Part shown: piece after piece, positions 7,976-16,946 of the stretch
Layout of the letters: every line of letters begins with the position of its first letter
Numbering within the stretch: position 1 is the first letter of the stretch
The notes under the pieces: model-generated
What the model saw: only the letters and a program-made list of their open reading frames with translations
What the model was told of the DNA's origin: nothing
The model's database searches: none
Program-made: the position numbers and the translations under genes
Source: CAYYNP01 sp964472545
GTDB lineage: Bacteria > Planctomycetota > Planctomycetia > Pirellulales > Thermoguttaceae
Length of the DNA stretch: 52,445 bases
Reading direction: 5' to 3'
NCBI GenBank assembly: GCA_964472545.1
Contig: CAYYNP010000030.1
Span: 1 to 52,445 of the forward strand

Positions 7976-9268
7976 TTACTCCGTGGATGCCGCAGTCATT
8001 ACATCGGCCCGGTTCAACACCACGGTGAAGGTAGTTCCCTGGTTGAGCGTGCTGCGGACGTTGATCCGACCGCCCATCTCGGAGATCAACATGCGGCAGA
8101 GCCCCAGCCCCAGGCCCGTACCGCCGGAGTCGGCCCGGGTCGTGAAAAACGGCTCAAAGACCTTCTCCAACTGCGACGGGGGGATGCCCACGCCCGTATC
8201 GCTGACGTCGACCGCTACCGAGTCCATGCGATCGTCGTCCTTACGTCCCAGGGCGCGGGTTCGCAGCGTGAGCTTGCCTCCGTCGGGCATGGCCGCCAGG
8301 GCGTTGGCGCAGAGGTTGAAGAGCACTTCCTGCAGCGTATACGGATCGCCCTGCACCGGCGGCACGGTGCCGAGCATGGTGGCGATGCCGATGTTCGCCT
8401 CGTGTCTGGTTCCCAATACCTTCAACGTGCTCTCGACCGCCTGGTTGACGTCGGTGTTTTGCAGCGTGACGCCGCGCGGCCGGGCGAAGGCCTGGACTCG
8501 TTTGGCCGTGCGTTCGATTCGCGTCAAGGCCTCGGTCATCAGTTGTACGTATTCGCTCAGCCGGGGATCGTCCTGCACGTGGTCGCCGATCCGTTGCAGG
8601 CAGTTCTGCATGCCGTCCAATGGGTTGGCGATCTGATGGGCAATGCCGGCGACCAACTGGCCGATGCCAAGCATCTTCTCCTTTTGGCGAAGCTCGGCGT
8701 GTGCCCGATCGACGTAGCTGCGGATCGACGTGGTGAAGTAGACGGTAATCCAGAGTGTGCTGGAGAAGGCCAGGAACAGGCCAAACAAATCGAGTCTCTC
8801 GGTCGGCGCCGCGTGGTCGAGCGACTGCATCGGACGGGGTGGAAACCAATCGAAGTACTCCAGCAACAACACGCCCCCGACCAACAGCGATGCCATGCCG
8901 GCCACCAGGTAGGGGGTCCCTCGGGGCAGATACATCCCAGCGATGATCATGTGGAACACAAAGAAGAACAGAAACGGGTTGTGTGGCAGGTCGGCGAAGT
9001 ACAGCAAGCCGGTCAGGGCGATCAGGTCCAAGGTAATTTGGAGGAAGATGTTCCGCTGCACGTCCCTCTCACGAGTGGGTCCGGCCCGCTGGCCAAGGCG
9101 GAACAACACGTTGTAGCAGACCATCGCGCAGCCGATGCCGTACAGTGGCAGCGGATTCTCGACGATCGGCCGGACCCATGAGGCCAGGAAGATCACCACG
9201 AAGACCGACACACACGCCAGCCATCGCACGGAGACCAGCCATCGAGCTCCTTCGGGGGGTAGTGTCAT
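7976..9268 (-). CDS. Membrane sensor histidine kinase
   Basis: This 430-residue kinase has about five to six hydrophobic segments in residues 15-180, including VSVFVVIFLASWV and LVAGMASLLVGGVLLLEYF. A coiled linker follows, then a HisKA domain with H211 in the H-box GIAHQIANPLDGM. The HATPase domain has an N-box FNLCANALAAM, G1 DTGVGI, an F-box FEPFFTT and G2 GTGLGLGL. It has no separate periplasmic sensor domain, so it probably senses through its membrane segments. It lies just upstream of the NtrC-type regulator and is its likely partner. The RND exporter gene ends 127 bases upstream. Confidence 0.93.
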   Translation of the reverse strand: MTLPPEGARWLVSVRWLACVSVFVVIFLASWVRPIVENPLPLYGIGCAMVCYNVLFRLGQRAGPTRERDVQRNIFLQITLDLIALTGLLYFADLPHNPFLFFFVFHMIIAGMYLPRGTPYLVAGMASLLVGGVLLLEYFDWFPPRPMQSLDHAAPTERLDLFGLFLAFSSTLWITVYFTTSIRSYVDRAHAELRQKEKMLGIGQLVAGIAHQIANPLDGMQNCLQRIGDHVQDDPRLSEYVQLMTEALTRIERTAKRVQAFARPRGVTLQNTDVNQAVESTLKVLGTRHEANIGIATMLGTVPPVQGDPYTLQEVLFNLCANALAAMPDGGKLTLRTRALGRKDDDRMDSVAVDVSDTGVGIPPSQLEKVFEPFFTTRADSGGTGLGLGLCRMLISEMGGRINVRSTLNQGTTFTVVLNRADVMTAASTE

Positions 9269-9395
9269 GGTTCAGAAGGCATCAATCCCGGTCACTCTTG
9301 CCCCGCCAGAGAAGCCGGCCATGGAAACTCGGCGGCCGGCTTTGGCGGCGGCATCGCTAGGCAGCGGCCGCCGAATAGTAGATCGTAGGCTTTGT

Positions 9396-11702
9396 TCATC
9401 CCGGCGGCAAGTCGGACGCTGCGTCGGCAGCGGGGGCGGATTTCGAGCTGTCGAACAGCTTCAGCAGATTCGGCAGCAGCACCAGGTCGCCGACCAGCGC
9501 AGCGGCCATGGCGACACTGGCCAACAGCCCGAAATGGTGCATGGGGCGGAAGTCGGCCAGCAGGAAGATGCCGAAGCCCAGGCAGTTGACGATCGAGGTG
9601 AGCACGATCGGCCGGCCGACGTCGCCGAACGTGTCGTGCAGGGCCGCGTCGGTGTCGGCCCCTTCGAGCCGCCGTCGGCGGTAGTGCATCACGAAGTGTA
9701 CGGTGTCGTTGAGCCCGACGCCCAGTGCCACGGTGGTCACCATCGCCGAGCCGGAATTCAACGGCACGCCCAAGATGCCCATCAGGGCGAAGACCACCAG
9801 CACCGGGAAGGCGTTTGGCAGAAACGCGATCAACGTCAGCCTCAGCGATCGAAACAACACGGCGCACAACAGCGACATCATCAACGTGGCCAGGGCCACA
9901 CCTCGCGTGATCCCTCCGACCAGCCCTTCGGAGAGTTCGACCGTGTTGACCGCCGTGCCGGTGCAGATGCAGTCGAAGCGTTCTCCAGGCAACGCCTGGC
10001 GGACGTCGTCGACCAGCGGGCCGAAGCCGGTACCCGGGTCGTAAACCATGAAGGTAATCCGCACGGCCCCTTCGCCGGCCCTATCTTGCATCCAGTCTTT
10101 GAAGGTCCTTTTGTAGGCGATTCGGCGCTTGATGCTCTTCCACACTTCCCACAGATTCCACTGAAGTTTGACCTGAGGCCCGCCGTCGCGAACGTCCATG
10201 GTCGAGATCACCTTGCGGACCTCGGGCCGAGCTTCCTCGCCGCCGATCGCCTCTTGGAACGACTTCGCCAGCGCGAGATCCTCGGGCGTCAGGTCTTTCT
10301 CGCCCGTCAGGCTTTGGCGCGTCTCGTTCGGGATCAGCACCACGTCGATGATGTACAGCCCGAACTTCCGGGCGGCAAAGTGGTCCAATGCCTGGGTGAC
10401 GCGGAACTTCTTCTGGAAGAACGCGTAAGGATCGACGTCGACGTTCACGCGGGACGCACAGCAACCCATCACCACCAAGCCCACCAGCAGCGCGACGAAT
10501 AGGGCGCGCGGGCGGCGTACCAGCATCGGATGCCAACGCTGCAGCCTCTCGGGCGCCAAGAGAGTCCCCGGCGCCGCACGAAACGGCGCCGACACCATCC
10601 ACACCAAAAAAGCCCCCAGGAAGGCCAGCACGGCGCCGGCGAACAGTTCGATGCCCAATTCGCGCGCCGGGCCGAGTTCGTTGAATGCCAGCATCAGGAA
10701 CCCGATGCCGGTGACCATCGCGGCTCCCAAGCAGGGCACGGCCACCCAGCGGATGAAATGGGCCGGATCGTGGGCCGTATCGACGGTGCCTGCGTCGAGT
10801 GTGTGGTGGCGAGCGGAGTAGTAGTGGGAAAAATGGACCGTGGTGGCAATGATAATCACCATCATCAAGGTCGGCCCGCCGACGGTGACCACGTTGAGCG
10901 TCCAGCCGGCCGCCGCCACGCCGCCGAGCATCACCGCCACGCCCCAGCCTCCGCCGAGGATCGCCACGGCCACGGCCGCCACGGAACGGAACCCGGCCCC
11001 CAAAGCCAGCAGCGTCAGCAGCAGCGAGAGCGGCACGATGGTGATCACCACCCGCCGCGCGATCGACTCCAACTCGTGTTGGATCACGATCCCGCCGACC
11101 ATGTGGAACGTGACGTCGTCGCGGCCGTACTTGTCGAGCGCGGCATAGGCGCCGGTGACCACGCGCCTGCGGCGGCTGTCGATCTGTTGCCGTTGGGCCT
11201 CCTTGTCCAGCGTCGGGTCGACGCTGCCGTCAACCAGGATGAAATCGACCAGCGTGCGGTCAGGAGCGTCCGACGAAAGGCCGACGTCGTCGTAGAGCGT
11301 GCCGCGGTAGAGCGCGTAAGGATCGTCCTTCCCTTCGTCGGGCGGGCGCAGCATCGTCGTCAGCGGCACGCCCTCGACGTCGCCGGCGATCAGCGAAACG
11401 TCGATCACCTGCTGCAAGCCGTCGATGGCCAGCAAGTCCTCGCGAAACTGCCGCATCCACTCGACGTCGTCGTCGCGGACCGCACGATGGAACTGCATCG
11501 CGATGGCCACCGTGTCGGCGTATTCGTAGTGCTCGGCGAAGCGGCCCCAGTCGCGTACGGAACTGGCCGGCAGCCATCGTTCGGGCGAGTCGTTGACCGA
11601 GAGTCGCAGCGCCAAGCAGAATCCCACGGCCACGGCCGCCAGACCCACCGTACACGTGAGCCATCGCCGTCGGTAAAGAAGTTTCAGCAGCGATTCGAGC
11701 AT
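9396..11702 (-). CDS. RND superfamily exporter (MMPL/Patched-like)
   Basis: This 768-residue membrane protein starts MLESLLKLLYRRRWLTC. It has the RND two-fold plan: TM1, a large outside loop (~35-200), a block of helices that includes VVITIVPLSLLLTLLALGAG and LMMVIIIATTVHFSHYY, a second TM and large loop (~415-580), and a second helix block (LATLMMSLLCAVLFRSL, VTTVALGVGLNDTVHFVMHY). The GLNDTVHF region matches RND helix 10. Related proteins export lipids or hydrophobic compounds; the substrate here is unknown. The open frame runs on upstream, but that part is an arginine-rich shadow of the gene at 11780-13930. The ATG at 11702 lacks a strong ribosome binding site. Confidence 0.88.
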   Translation of the reverse strand: MLESLLKLLYRRRWLTCTVGLAAVAVGFCLALRLSVNDSPERWLPASSVRDWGRFAEHYEYADTVAIAMQFHRAVRDDDVEWMRQFREDLLAIDGLQQVIDVSLIAGDVEGVPLTTMLRPPDEGKDDPYALYRGTLYDDVGLSSDAPDRTLVDFILVDGSVDPTLDKEAQRQQIDSRRRRVVTGAYAALDKYGRDDVTFHMVGGIVIQHELESIARRVVITIVPLSLLLTLLALGAGFRSVAAVAVAILGGGWGVAVMLGGVAAAGWTLNVVTVGGPTLMMVIIIATTVHFSHYYSARHHTLDAGTVDTAHDPAHFIRWVAVPCLGAAMVTGIGFLMLAFNELGPARELGIELFAGAVLAFLGAFLVWMVSAPFRAAPGTLLAPERLQRWHPMLVRRPRALFVALLVGLVVMGCCASRVNVDVDPYAFFQKKFRVTQALDHFAARKFGLYIIDVVLIPNETRQSLTGEKDLTPEDLALAKSFQEAIGGEEARPEVRKVISTMDVRDGGPQVKLQWNLWEVWKSIKRRIAYKRTFKDWMQDRAGEGAVRITFMVYDPGTGFGPLVDDVRQALPGERFDCICTGTAVNTVELSEGLVGGITRGVALATLMMSLLCAVLFRSLRLTLIAFLPNAFPVLVVFALMGILGVPLNSGSAMVTTVALGVGLNDTVHFVMHYRRRRLEGADTDAALHDTFGDVGRPIVLTSIVNCLGFGIFLLADFRPMHHFGLLASVAMAAALVGDLVLLPNLLKLFDSSKSAPAADAASDLPPG

Positions 11703-11779
11703 GATGGGTGCCGTCGGCCCGGCAGCCGGGGGGAGACTACTGCCGGAGATATCAGCCGGGTTTTCCTGTGGGGGACTCC

Positions 11780-13930
11780 CTAGAGCGGCTCTTCCCCCAG
11801 CAGGATCGTCGCCGTCCGCTTCGTCAAATCCAGGGTTACGACGACGTAGTCGCCGACTTCGGCACCGTGTTCGCGCATGAACGCGCCCAATCCCCAGGCG
11901 CGGCCCTTCTTGGTGGCCAACGTGCCCACTTCGCGGCCGTCGGCGTCGAGCAGGCGGAACCGTCCGCGAACCGTCGACTTCAACGCGGCCGGGATGGTGA
12001 TCACCGCGTAGGTGCTGGCCGCCTTCGAGAGGCGGTAGCTCAGCCAGACCTTGCCGTCTTTGGTCTGGCCGTGGTCGTCGAGCACGCGGTGGGTGAGCCG
12101 TTTGGCGCGGCGCTGGGCGATCAGCGAGTCGACCTGGTTCTGAGCCACTTTGGCGCCGAGCAGCCCGTAGACGCTGTGGCCGTATTGGGCAATCACCGGC
12201 GACCAGGAAACGAACGCGTGGAAGCTGAAGCGATTCATGCCGCCGGCCACGCAGAGGTCTTCCATCTCGCCGCGTTCCATCACCGGGCCGTTTTCCTTCA
12301 ATACGCGGACCAACTCGGCCTCGACGCCGGTAAGCGATTGTTGCCAGTCGCGCGGCGGGTCGGCGATGATCCGCTTGCCTTTGACGTGCACGTCGGGCAT
12401 TTGGCGGCAATACTCCAAGAGCACGTTCTCCGGCGGCGGCTCCTTCCACAGCCGCCGGTTGCGCCCCATCGCTGCGCGCATCTGGACGACGGTAACCTCG
12501 GGCGCCACCGAGAGGATCTTGTCGATCGCCTTGGGCAGCCCGTGCCTGGCCACCGGCAACAGACGGAACCACCCGGACCGCTTGTCGAGCCACGAAAACC
12601 CGTCGATCAACGTCAACGTTTGCACCACCAGATCGCGGTCGACACAGCCGGGGAATTTCTCGGAGACGGCCTGCCGAACCGTCTCGACGGTGGCCACACC
12701 GTGGAAGTAGATCTCCTTCTTGGCCAGATCGACGATAGCCACCGTGGCGTCGACCTGATCGGGATGCACGGCGAGCCGATCGAAGCGGGGGCCGTTGGAT
12801 TCCCGCCTGCCCGTCTCGACCTTGACGATCTGAAAGCGCGGCACCCGACCCAGGAGTTTGGCGCCGGCGATCACGCTCTCCAGACGCATGCCGATCTTCG
12901 TCAGCCCCTTCTCGGCGAACTCCGCCTCCACGTCTCGCGCCGAACTGGGCAGCCGCTGGCCGATCAGCGCCAACGCGCGATCCATCGACGGTGCCAGCAG
13001 CGAGGCCACGTCCTGTGGCTTGCGGGTCAGCTTGGCGCAAACCTGCCGGATACGCTCTCGGGTGACCCCGAAGCGATCGCCGATTTCGGTCAGCGTGTGG
13101 GGTCGGCCGTCCTCCCAGCCGTAGTAGCCGATTAGGATCTCGCGGTTGCGCGCGTACGGGGTGGCGCCGAAGATCTGGATCAACTCCTCTTCGAGCGTCG
13201 CGCTGGGCATCGCCTCGATGCGGTCGGCCAGCCGACGTACCTGAAGCGTGGTGTAAGGCGGATCCGGGGGATCGGCGTTGCGGCGGAGCAACCCCGTGGC
13301 CAGTTCGGCCGCGGTTTGGGCCTCCACGTCGAGTTCTCGAATCGCCTCCGCAAAGCGCGGGTCCCGGCAACCGACCGCCTTGGCCGCCGGCAGCTTGGCC
13401 AGCCGCCCGGCCGCTGCCGTCAATTCCTCGCTCAGGCAAGTAGCCCCCAAAGCCGCAAACGCGCCCGTACCCTGCCGCCCTCGATAGGACTCCAGCGCAC
13501 TGAGTAGATCGACCAGGCAACGTGGCCCGAACGCTCGAATCGCCAACACTTCGCCGATGGTGTAATCACCCAATCGCGAGGGGTCGTCTTCCAGCCCCTG
13601 CTTGGCCAGGCAACGTCGCGTGCGGTTCTCCAGCCGTAGATCCTCCAACTTCAACGACCGAAGGGGCCGGGGGAAATGGCGATGCTGGAATGCCTTTCGT
13701 GCGTGATACGTGCCCACCCGATCGATGATCACGCCGGCCAACTCGAGGAGCGTCTCCTCCGAGAAGCGATCCCAAACCGACTCGTCCAGGTCGCAAAGTC
13801 TCAGCTTCGCGTTGCCTTTCTTGCGGCGCAAGTGCTCGGGAATCGGCTCCATGAGCAGTTCCCGTAGCGTCTCCGGGGCCAGACGCTCAGCCTGGCGTGG
13901 GTATCGATTCGTCACTCTTGGGGTAGCCAC
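11780..13930 (-). CDS. DNA-binding protein joining alpha-CTD-like and sigma-70 region 4-like segments
   Basis: This 716-residue protein appears cytoplasmic. Residues ~95-145 (LRLENRTRRCLAKQGL, then YTIGEVLAIRAFGPRCLVDL) resemble the DNA-binding C-terminal domain of RNA polymerase alpha. Residues ~245-310 contain ARNREILIGYYGWEDG and HTLTEIGDRFGVTRERIRQV, which match sigma-70 region 4 that binds the -35 element. The later part has winged-helix-like segments (e.g. GWFRLLPVARHGLPKAI) and a basic C-terminal region. There is no sigma region 2, so it is unlikely to be a working sigma factor. It may be a transcription modulator or another DNA-binding protein. It is the first gene of a probable operon with the exporter and two-component genes. 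Confidence 0.8.
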   Translation of the reverse strand: MATPRVTNRYPRQAERLAPETLRELLMEPIPEHLRRKKGNAKLRLCDLDESVWDRFSEETLLELAGVIIDRVGTYHARKAFQHRHFPRPLRSLKLEDLRLENRTRRCLAKQGLEDDPSRLGDYTIGEVLAIRAFGPRCLVDLLSALESYRGRQGTGAFAALGATCLSEELTAAAGRLAKLPAAKAVGCRDPRFAEAIRELDVEAQTAAELATGLLRRNADPPDPPYTTLQVRRLADRIEAMPSATLEEELIQIFGATPYARNREILIGYYGWEDGRPHTLTEIGDRFGVTRERIRQVCAKLTRKPQDVASLLAPSMDRALALIGQRLPSSARDVEAEFAEKGLTKIGMRLESVIAGAKLLGRVPRFQIVKVETGRRESNGPRFDRLAVHPDQVDATVAIVDLAKKEIYFHGVATVETVRQAVSEKFPGCVDRDLVVQTLTLIDGFSWLDKRSGWFRLLPVARHGLPKAIDKILSVAPEVTVVQMRAAMGRNRRLWKEPPPENVLLEYCRQMPDVHVKGKRIIADPPRDWQQSLTGVEAELVRVLKENGPVMERGEMEDLCVAGGMNRFSFHAFVSWSPVIAQYGHSVYGLLGAKVAQNQVDSLIAQRRAKRLTHRVLDDHGQTKDGKVWLSYRLSKAASTYAVITIPAALKSTVRGRFRLLDADGREVGTLATKKGRAWGLGAFMREHGAEVGDYVVVTLDLTKRTATILLGEEPL

Positions 13931-14097
13931 TTCTTTGCCCTCCGTGGGCCGCCGAAACTCGACCGCCGTGAGTGCATTGTAGCTGAATCCGGCACCTATG
14001 AAAAGGGGGTGGCGATAAATAGAAGTCGTGGCGGGGTTCCGCCTCCCCTCTTCATGACGGCATCGCCACGATGTGCGGTTGCCCCGCGGTAGTCTGC

Positions 14098-15927
14098 CTA
14101 TCGCGACAACACCAGCCGCTGCCGGCCTTTAGACACCCTCACGCCCACGAGCGTCGCACGGCCCTGGCTATCGACGGTGACTTTGCCAGACTGGACACCT
14201 TTCCCATTGGTAAGCGCCCTGCTGAACCATTGGACACTTTGGCCCGGAAGAGGGGAGAAATGCTGCATCCGACGGGGGGTCACGTCGACCGTGCAATCGT
14301 CCTTTGGCGCCGAGGCGATCAGCCCCACGGTCATCTCCCAACGGTCGGGCCGATCGACCACGTCGTCGGTTTTCCAGAATAGGTAGAGATTCACCTGCCC
14401 TTCGGCGTCGCCGTCGGCCGGATCGCCGTTGCCCGGTTTGTCGTCGAGGCTGCAACGGGTGAACGCCGGCAGGCTGCGGTCGGTACGCAGGTCCATCGGC
14501 ATCGCGCGGTCGTCGGTCGAGATCGGCAGCCGTGCGCGTTGGCCGTGGCCGGACTGACCCCACACGAAGATGTGCGGTTGTCGTGTGTCTTGCAGGGCCC
14601 GATAGAACTCGACCGCTTGCTCCCAGCCGATGGCGCCGTCGTTCTTGCCGTTGGAAAAGCAGATCAGGCCAACGCCTTTCTCGGGGTGCTTCCGCAGATA
14701 CCAGGCGTCGTTGAAGTGGTCCCAGACCGGGGTGCCGTCCTCGAACTCTACGGCCCACGACTGTGGCCCGTAGACACGCTCGTAAGAGCCCTTGAAGTGC
14801 GGCGTCTTGGCCGGATTGTGCACGCCCACCCAACCGGTGGCCCAGGCGATGCGGTCGGGGTAGCGGATGGCGAGCATCGGTGCGCCGGAACCGCCCATCG
14901 AATTGCCGGCCACGTGGATCTGGGCAACGTCGACCTTCCAGCGTGTGGTCACGAAGGCCACGAAGTCGAACAGGCGGCGCTGGGAATACGGTCGCACGAC
15001 GCCTTGCTTCCATGTCTGCTCGTGTGGCGGACCGTCGAAGTAGCGCTCGTGATAGCCGGTCCACCAATCGTACGGGATCTGGTTCGAGGCGATCAGCAAG
15101 TGCCCTTGTTCGGCCTGGTACCACCACCCGTAGCCGCCGTTGAGACTCCCTCCCCAGCAGTGCAGATGAATGCCCACGCCGGCCGGCTTCGCCGAGTTCG
15201 GCGGCACGCCGACCAGATGGTCGTACAAATTCGGCGGCACGCCGACCAGATAGTCATACGGCTTGCCGGCGACGGCGCAGTTCGGCGGTGCTTCCCACCG
15301 TACGAAGTAGAACAGCATCGGCCGCTCGACGTACTGAAAACGCTCGGGCTTCTCGATCCGCTGCAACACGGGCAGCCCCTGGCCGACCATCTCGCGGATC
15401 GGCGCTTGCAGCGAATTCGACGGCCCGATCGCCCTGTTCTCTACGCCGTCGACGACCCGCGTCACAGCGTAGAAGGCGTCGCCGGCGCGGGGCGGGTTGT
15501 GGGCGCAGATGCCCGTTCCCGGAGCGACCGGTGCTTGGCGGTCTTCGACCACGTATCGCAATGCCATGTCGGCAGGCCGCGGCGAGACGCCGTAGTAATC
15601 GGCGTTCCATCCGGAAAGCGGCGGCACCTCGGCGACAGGCTTCAGTCCCTCCAGCGAGTCGATCCGCTGCTCGCTATGGTAGATTCGATAGCGGACCTTC
15701 GCCCGCGAGTCCATATCGCGGCGAGCCTTCCGCAATTCGACGGCCGAGATCGTCTCCTGCATCACGGGCGACTCGACTTCGGCAAACGTCAACAGCGTTT
15801 GGCCCGCCCGATGACGGGCCGTCAGTTTACCGGCCTGTTGTTCGGCGCCGGCGCTGCGAGCATCGGCCGCGAGCACGCCCAACAGTAGACACGCCGCACA
15901 CCAGAAAAGAGTGCGCTTGGGGTTCAT
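14098..15927 (-). CDS. Secreted alpha/beta-hydrolase (esterase-like)
   Basis: This 609-residue protein has a signal peptide (MNPKRTLFWCAACLLLGVLA). The hydrolase part, ~250-470, has the nucleophile elbow HVAGNSMGGSG (GxSxG type), a preceding segment GGSLNGGYGWWYQ, and a later VWGQSGHG that may supply the catalytic histidine. Residues 60-200 look like a beta-sandwich region. The layout resembles esterases of the PHB-depolymerase or feruloyl-esterase kind, but the substrate cannot be told. A tandem duplication in the middle repeats YDHLVGVPPN. It is a single gene on the minus strand, with 170 bases before the regulator gene at 13930 and 364 bases of palindrome-bearing DNA on its 5' side. Confidence 0.82.
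   Translation of the reverse strand: MNPKRTLFWCAACLLLGVLAADARSAGAEQQAGKLTARHRAGQTLLTFAEVESPVMQETISAVELRKARRDMDSRAKVRYRIYHSEQRIDSLEGLKPVAEVPPLSGWNADYYGVSPRPADMALRYVVEDRQAPVAPGTGICAHNPPRAGDAFYAVTRVVDGVENRAIGPSNSLQAPIREMVGQGLPVLQRIEKPERFQYVERPMLFYFVRWEAPPNCAVAGKPYDYLVGVPPNLYDHLVGVPPNSAKPAGVGIHLHCWGGSLNGGYGWWYQAEQGHLLIASNQIPYDWWTGYHERYFDGPPHEQTWKQGVVRPYSQRRLFDFVAFVTTRWKVDVAQIHVAGNSMGGSGAPMLAIRYPDRIAWATGWVGVHNPAKTPHFKGSYERVYGPQSWAVEFEDGTPVWDHFNDAWYLRKHPEKGVGLICFSNGKNDGAIGWEQAVEFYRALQDTRQPHIFVWGQSGHGQRARLPISTDDRAMPMDLRTDRSLPAFTRCSLDDKPGNGDPADGDAEGQVNLYLFWKTDDVVDRPDRWEMTVGLIASAPKDDCTVDVTPRRMQHFSPLPGQSVQWFSRALTNGKGVQSGKVTVDSQGRATLVGVRVSKGRQRLVLSR
15197..15259 (-). repeat. Tandem duplication inside the hydrolase gene (33-base period)
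   Basis: Two 30-base copies (15197-15226 and 15230-15259) separated by AAA differ at only two positions. They code for a repeated YDxLVGVPPN and keep the frame. Confidence 0.8.
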
Positions 15928-16008
15928 GATGGGTCCCTTTGCGTTGGACAGGGGCTCGTACCGGGGCCGTCGCTTCTACCCATGCCGGAGTCTATGACCC
16001 GCGGGCGG

Positions 16009-16165
16009 CACCGGTTCTTGAACCGGTGTGGCTCTGCCACGGGGGGTTTGGCAGTGTGACTGCTAATCGGGGATTCCTCGACGACCCCTTGTGACACCAT
16101 TTTGCCCCGACGCATTGACGATCGCAACCTCTTGGGACTTCGTCCCACCGGTTCGAGAACCGGTG
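16009..16165. repeat. Pair of palindromes CACCGGTTC-NN-GAACCGGTG
   Basis: Perfect 9-base arms with a 2-base loop occur at 16009-16028 and 16146-16165. They lie in the 364-base divergent gap between the hydrolase and tmk. Nothing else was recognised in this gap. Confidence 0.75.
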
Positions 16166-16291
16166 CTACCCCCGATGCCCCTCCCCCGGCGGTGTCAACT
16201 TGCTGCGGCGGGGCCTACGACTTGGACGGCAAAGGCACTACAATGGCCGTCGGGCGCAGCACCCCACGAGTCATTCCACGGACGGCCGGAC

Positions 16292-16906
16292 ATGTTCTTC
16301 TCCATCGACGGCGGCGACGGCACGGGAAAATCGACACAGAGCGAGCTGTTTCGCCGGTGGCTCGGCGAATTGGGCCACGACGTGGTGGCCTGCCGCGATC
16401 CCGGCAGCACGCCGCTGGGCGAGGCCGTGCGGGAGTTGCTGCTTAATCGCCACGACCTGGAAATCCATCGCCGCAGCGAAATGTTGCTCTACATGGCCGC
16501 TCGAACGCAACTGGTCGAGGAGATCATCCGCCCGGCCGTCGAGCAAGGCAAGACGGTCGTTTCGGATCGTTACCTGCTGGCCAACGTGGTCTATCAGGGC
16601 TACGGCGGGGGTTTGGACGTCGAGCAGCTTTGGGACGTGGGCCGCATCGCCACCGGCGGGCTGATGCCCGACTTGACCCTGGTGCTCGACATGCCCGCCG
16701 CCGCAGCCGCCGGGCGCATCGACCGGCAACTCGACCGCATGGAGCGACAGGGCGCCGCGTTCCACGCCCGAGTGCGCGAAGGCTTTCTTAGCGAGGCCGC
16801 CCGAGCCCCCGATCGGATTGCCGTCATCGACGCGGCCCGCGATATCGCCGACGTCCAAGCCGACCTTCGCACGGCCGCCCAACGCGTGCTCAAGCGGCAA
16901 TCGTAA
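16292..16906 (+). CDS. tmk: Thymidylate kinase
   Basis: This enzyme phosphorylates dTMP to dTDP for DNA synthesis. At 204 residues it is the usual size. The P-loop GGDGTGKST is at residues 7-15, followed by RDPGST (35-40, the REPGGT position), the dTMP-binding DRY (92-94) and the lid region DRQLDRMERQG. The ATG at 16292 was chosen because the family motif begins six residues in; the frame is open upstream but that stretch reads as non-coding. The holB gene starts 40 bases downstream, a common arrangement in bacteria. No clear ribosome binding site is visible. Confidence 0.95.
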   Translation: MFFSIDGGDGTGKSTQSELFRRWLGELGHDVVACRDPGSTPLGEAVRELLLNRHDLEIHRRSEMLLYMAARTQLVEEIIRPAVEQGKTVVSDRYLLANVVYQGYGGGLDVEQLWDVGRIATGGLMPDLTLVLDMPAAAAAGRIDRQLDRMERQGAAFHARVREGFLSEAARAPDRIAVIDAARDIADVQADLRTAAQRVLKRQS

Positions 16907-16946
16907 ACCATAAATCATCCATCCCGAATCATAGATCCAACGCCCC

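Noticed and set aside
6710..9181. Long plus-strand open frame opposite the response regulator and kinase
   Set aside because: It spans two well-supported genes on the other strand and shows no domain of its own.
11703..13520. Upstream extension of the RND exporter frame
   Set aside because: The extra ~600 residues are arginine-rich and overlap the alpha-CTD/sigma-4 gene in another frame; the exporter starts at MLESLLKLL.
15928..16291. A tRNA or small RNA around the GGTTC-containing palindromes
   Set aside because: The GGTTC segments are part of simple palindromes; no cloverleaf or acceptor stem could be built.
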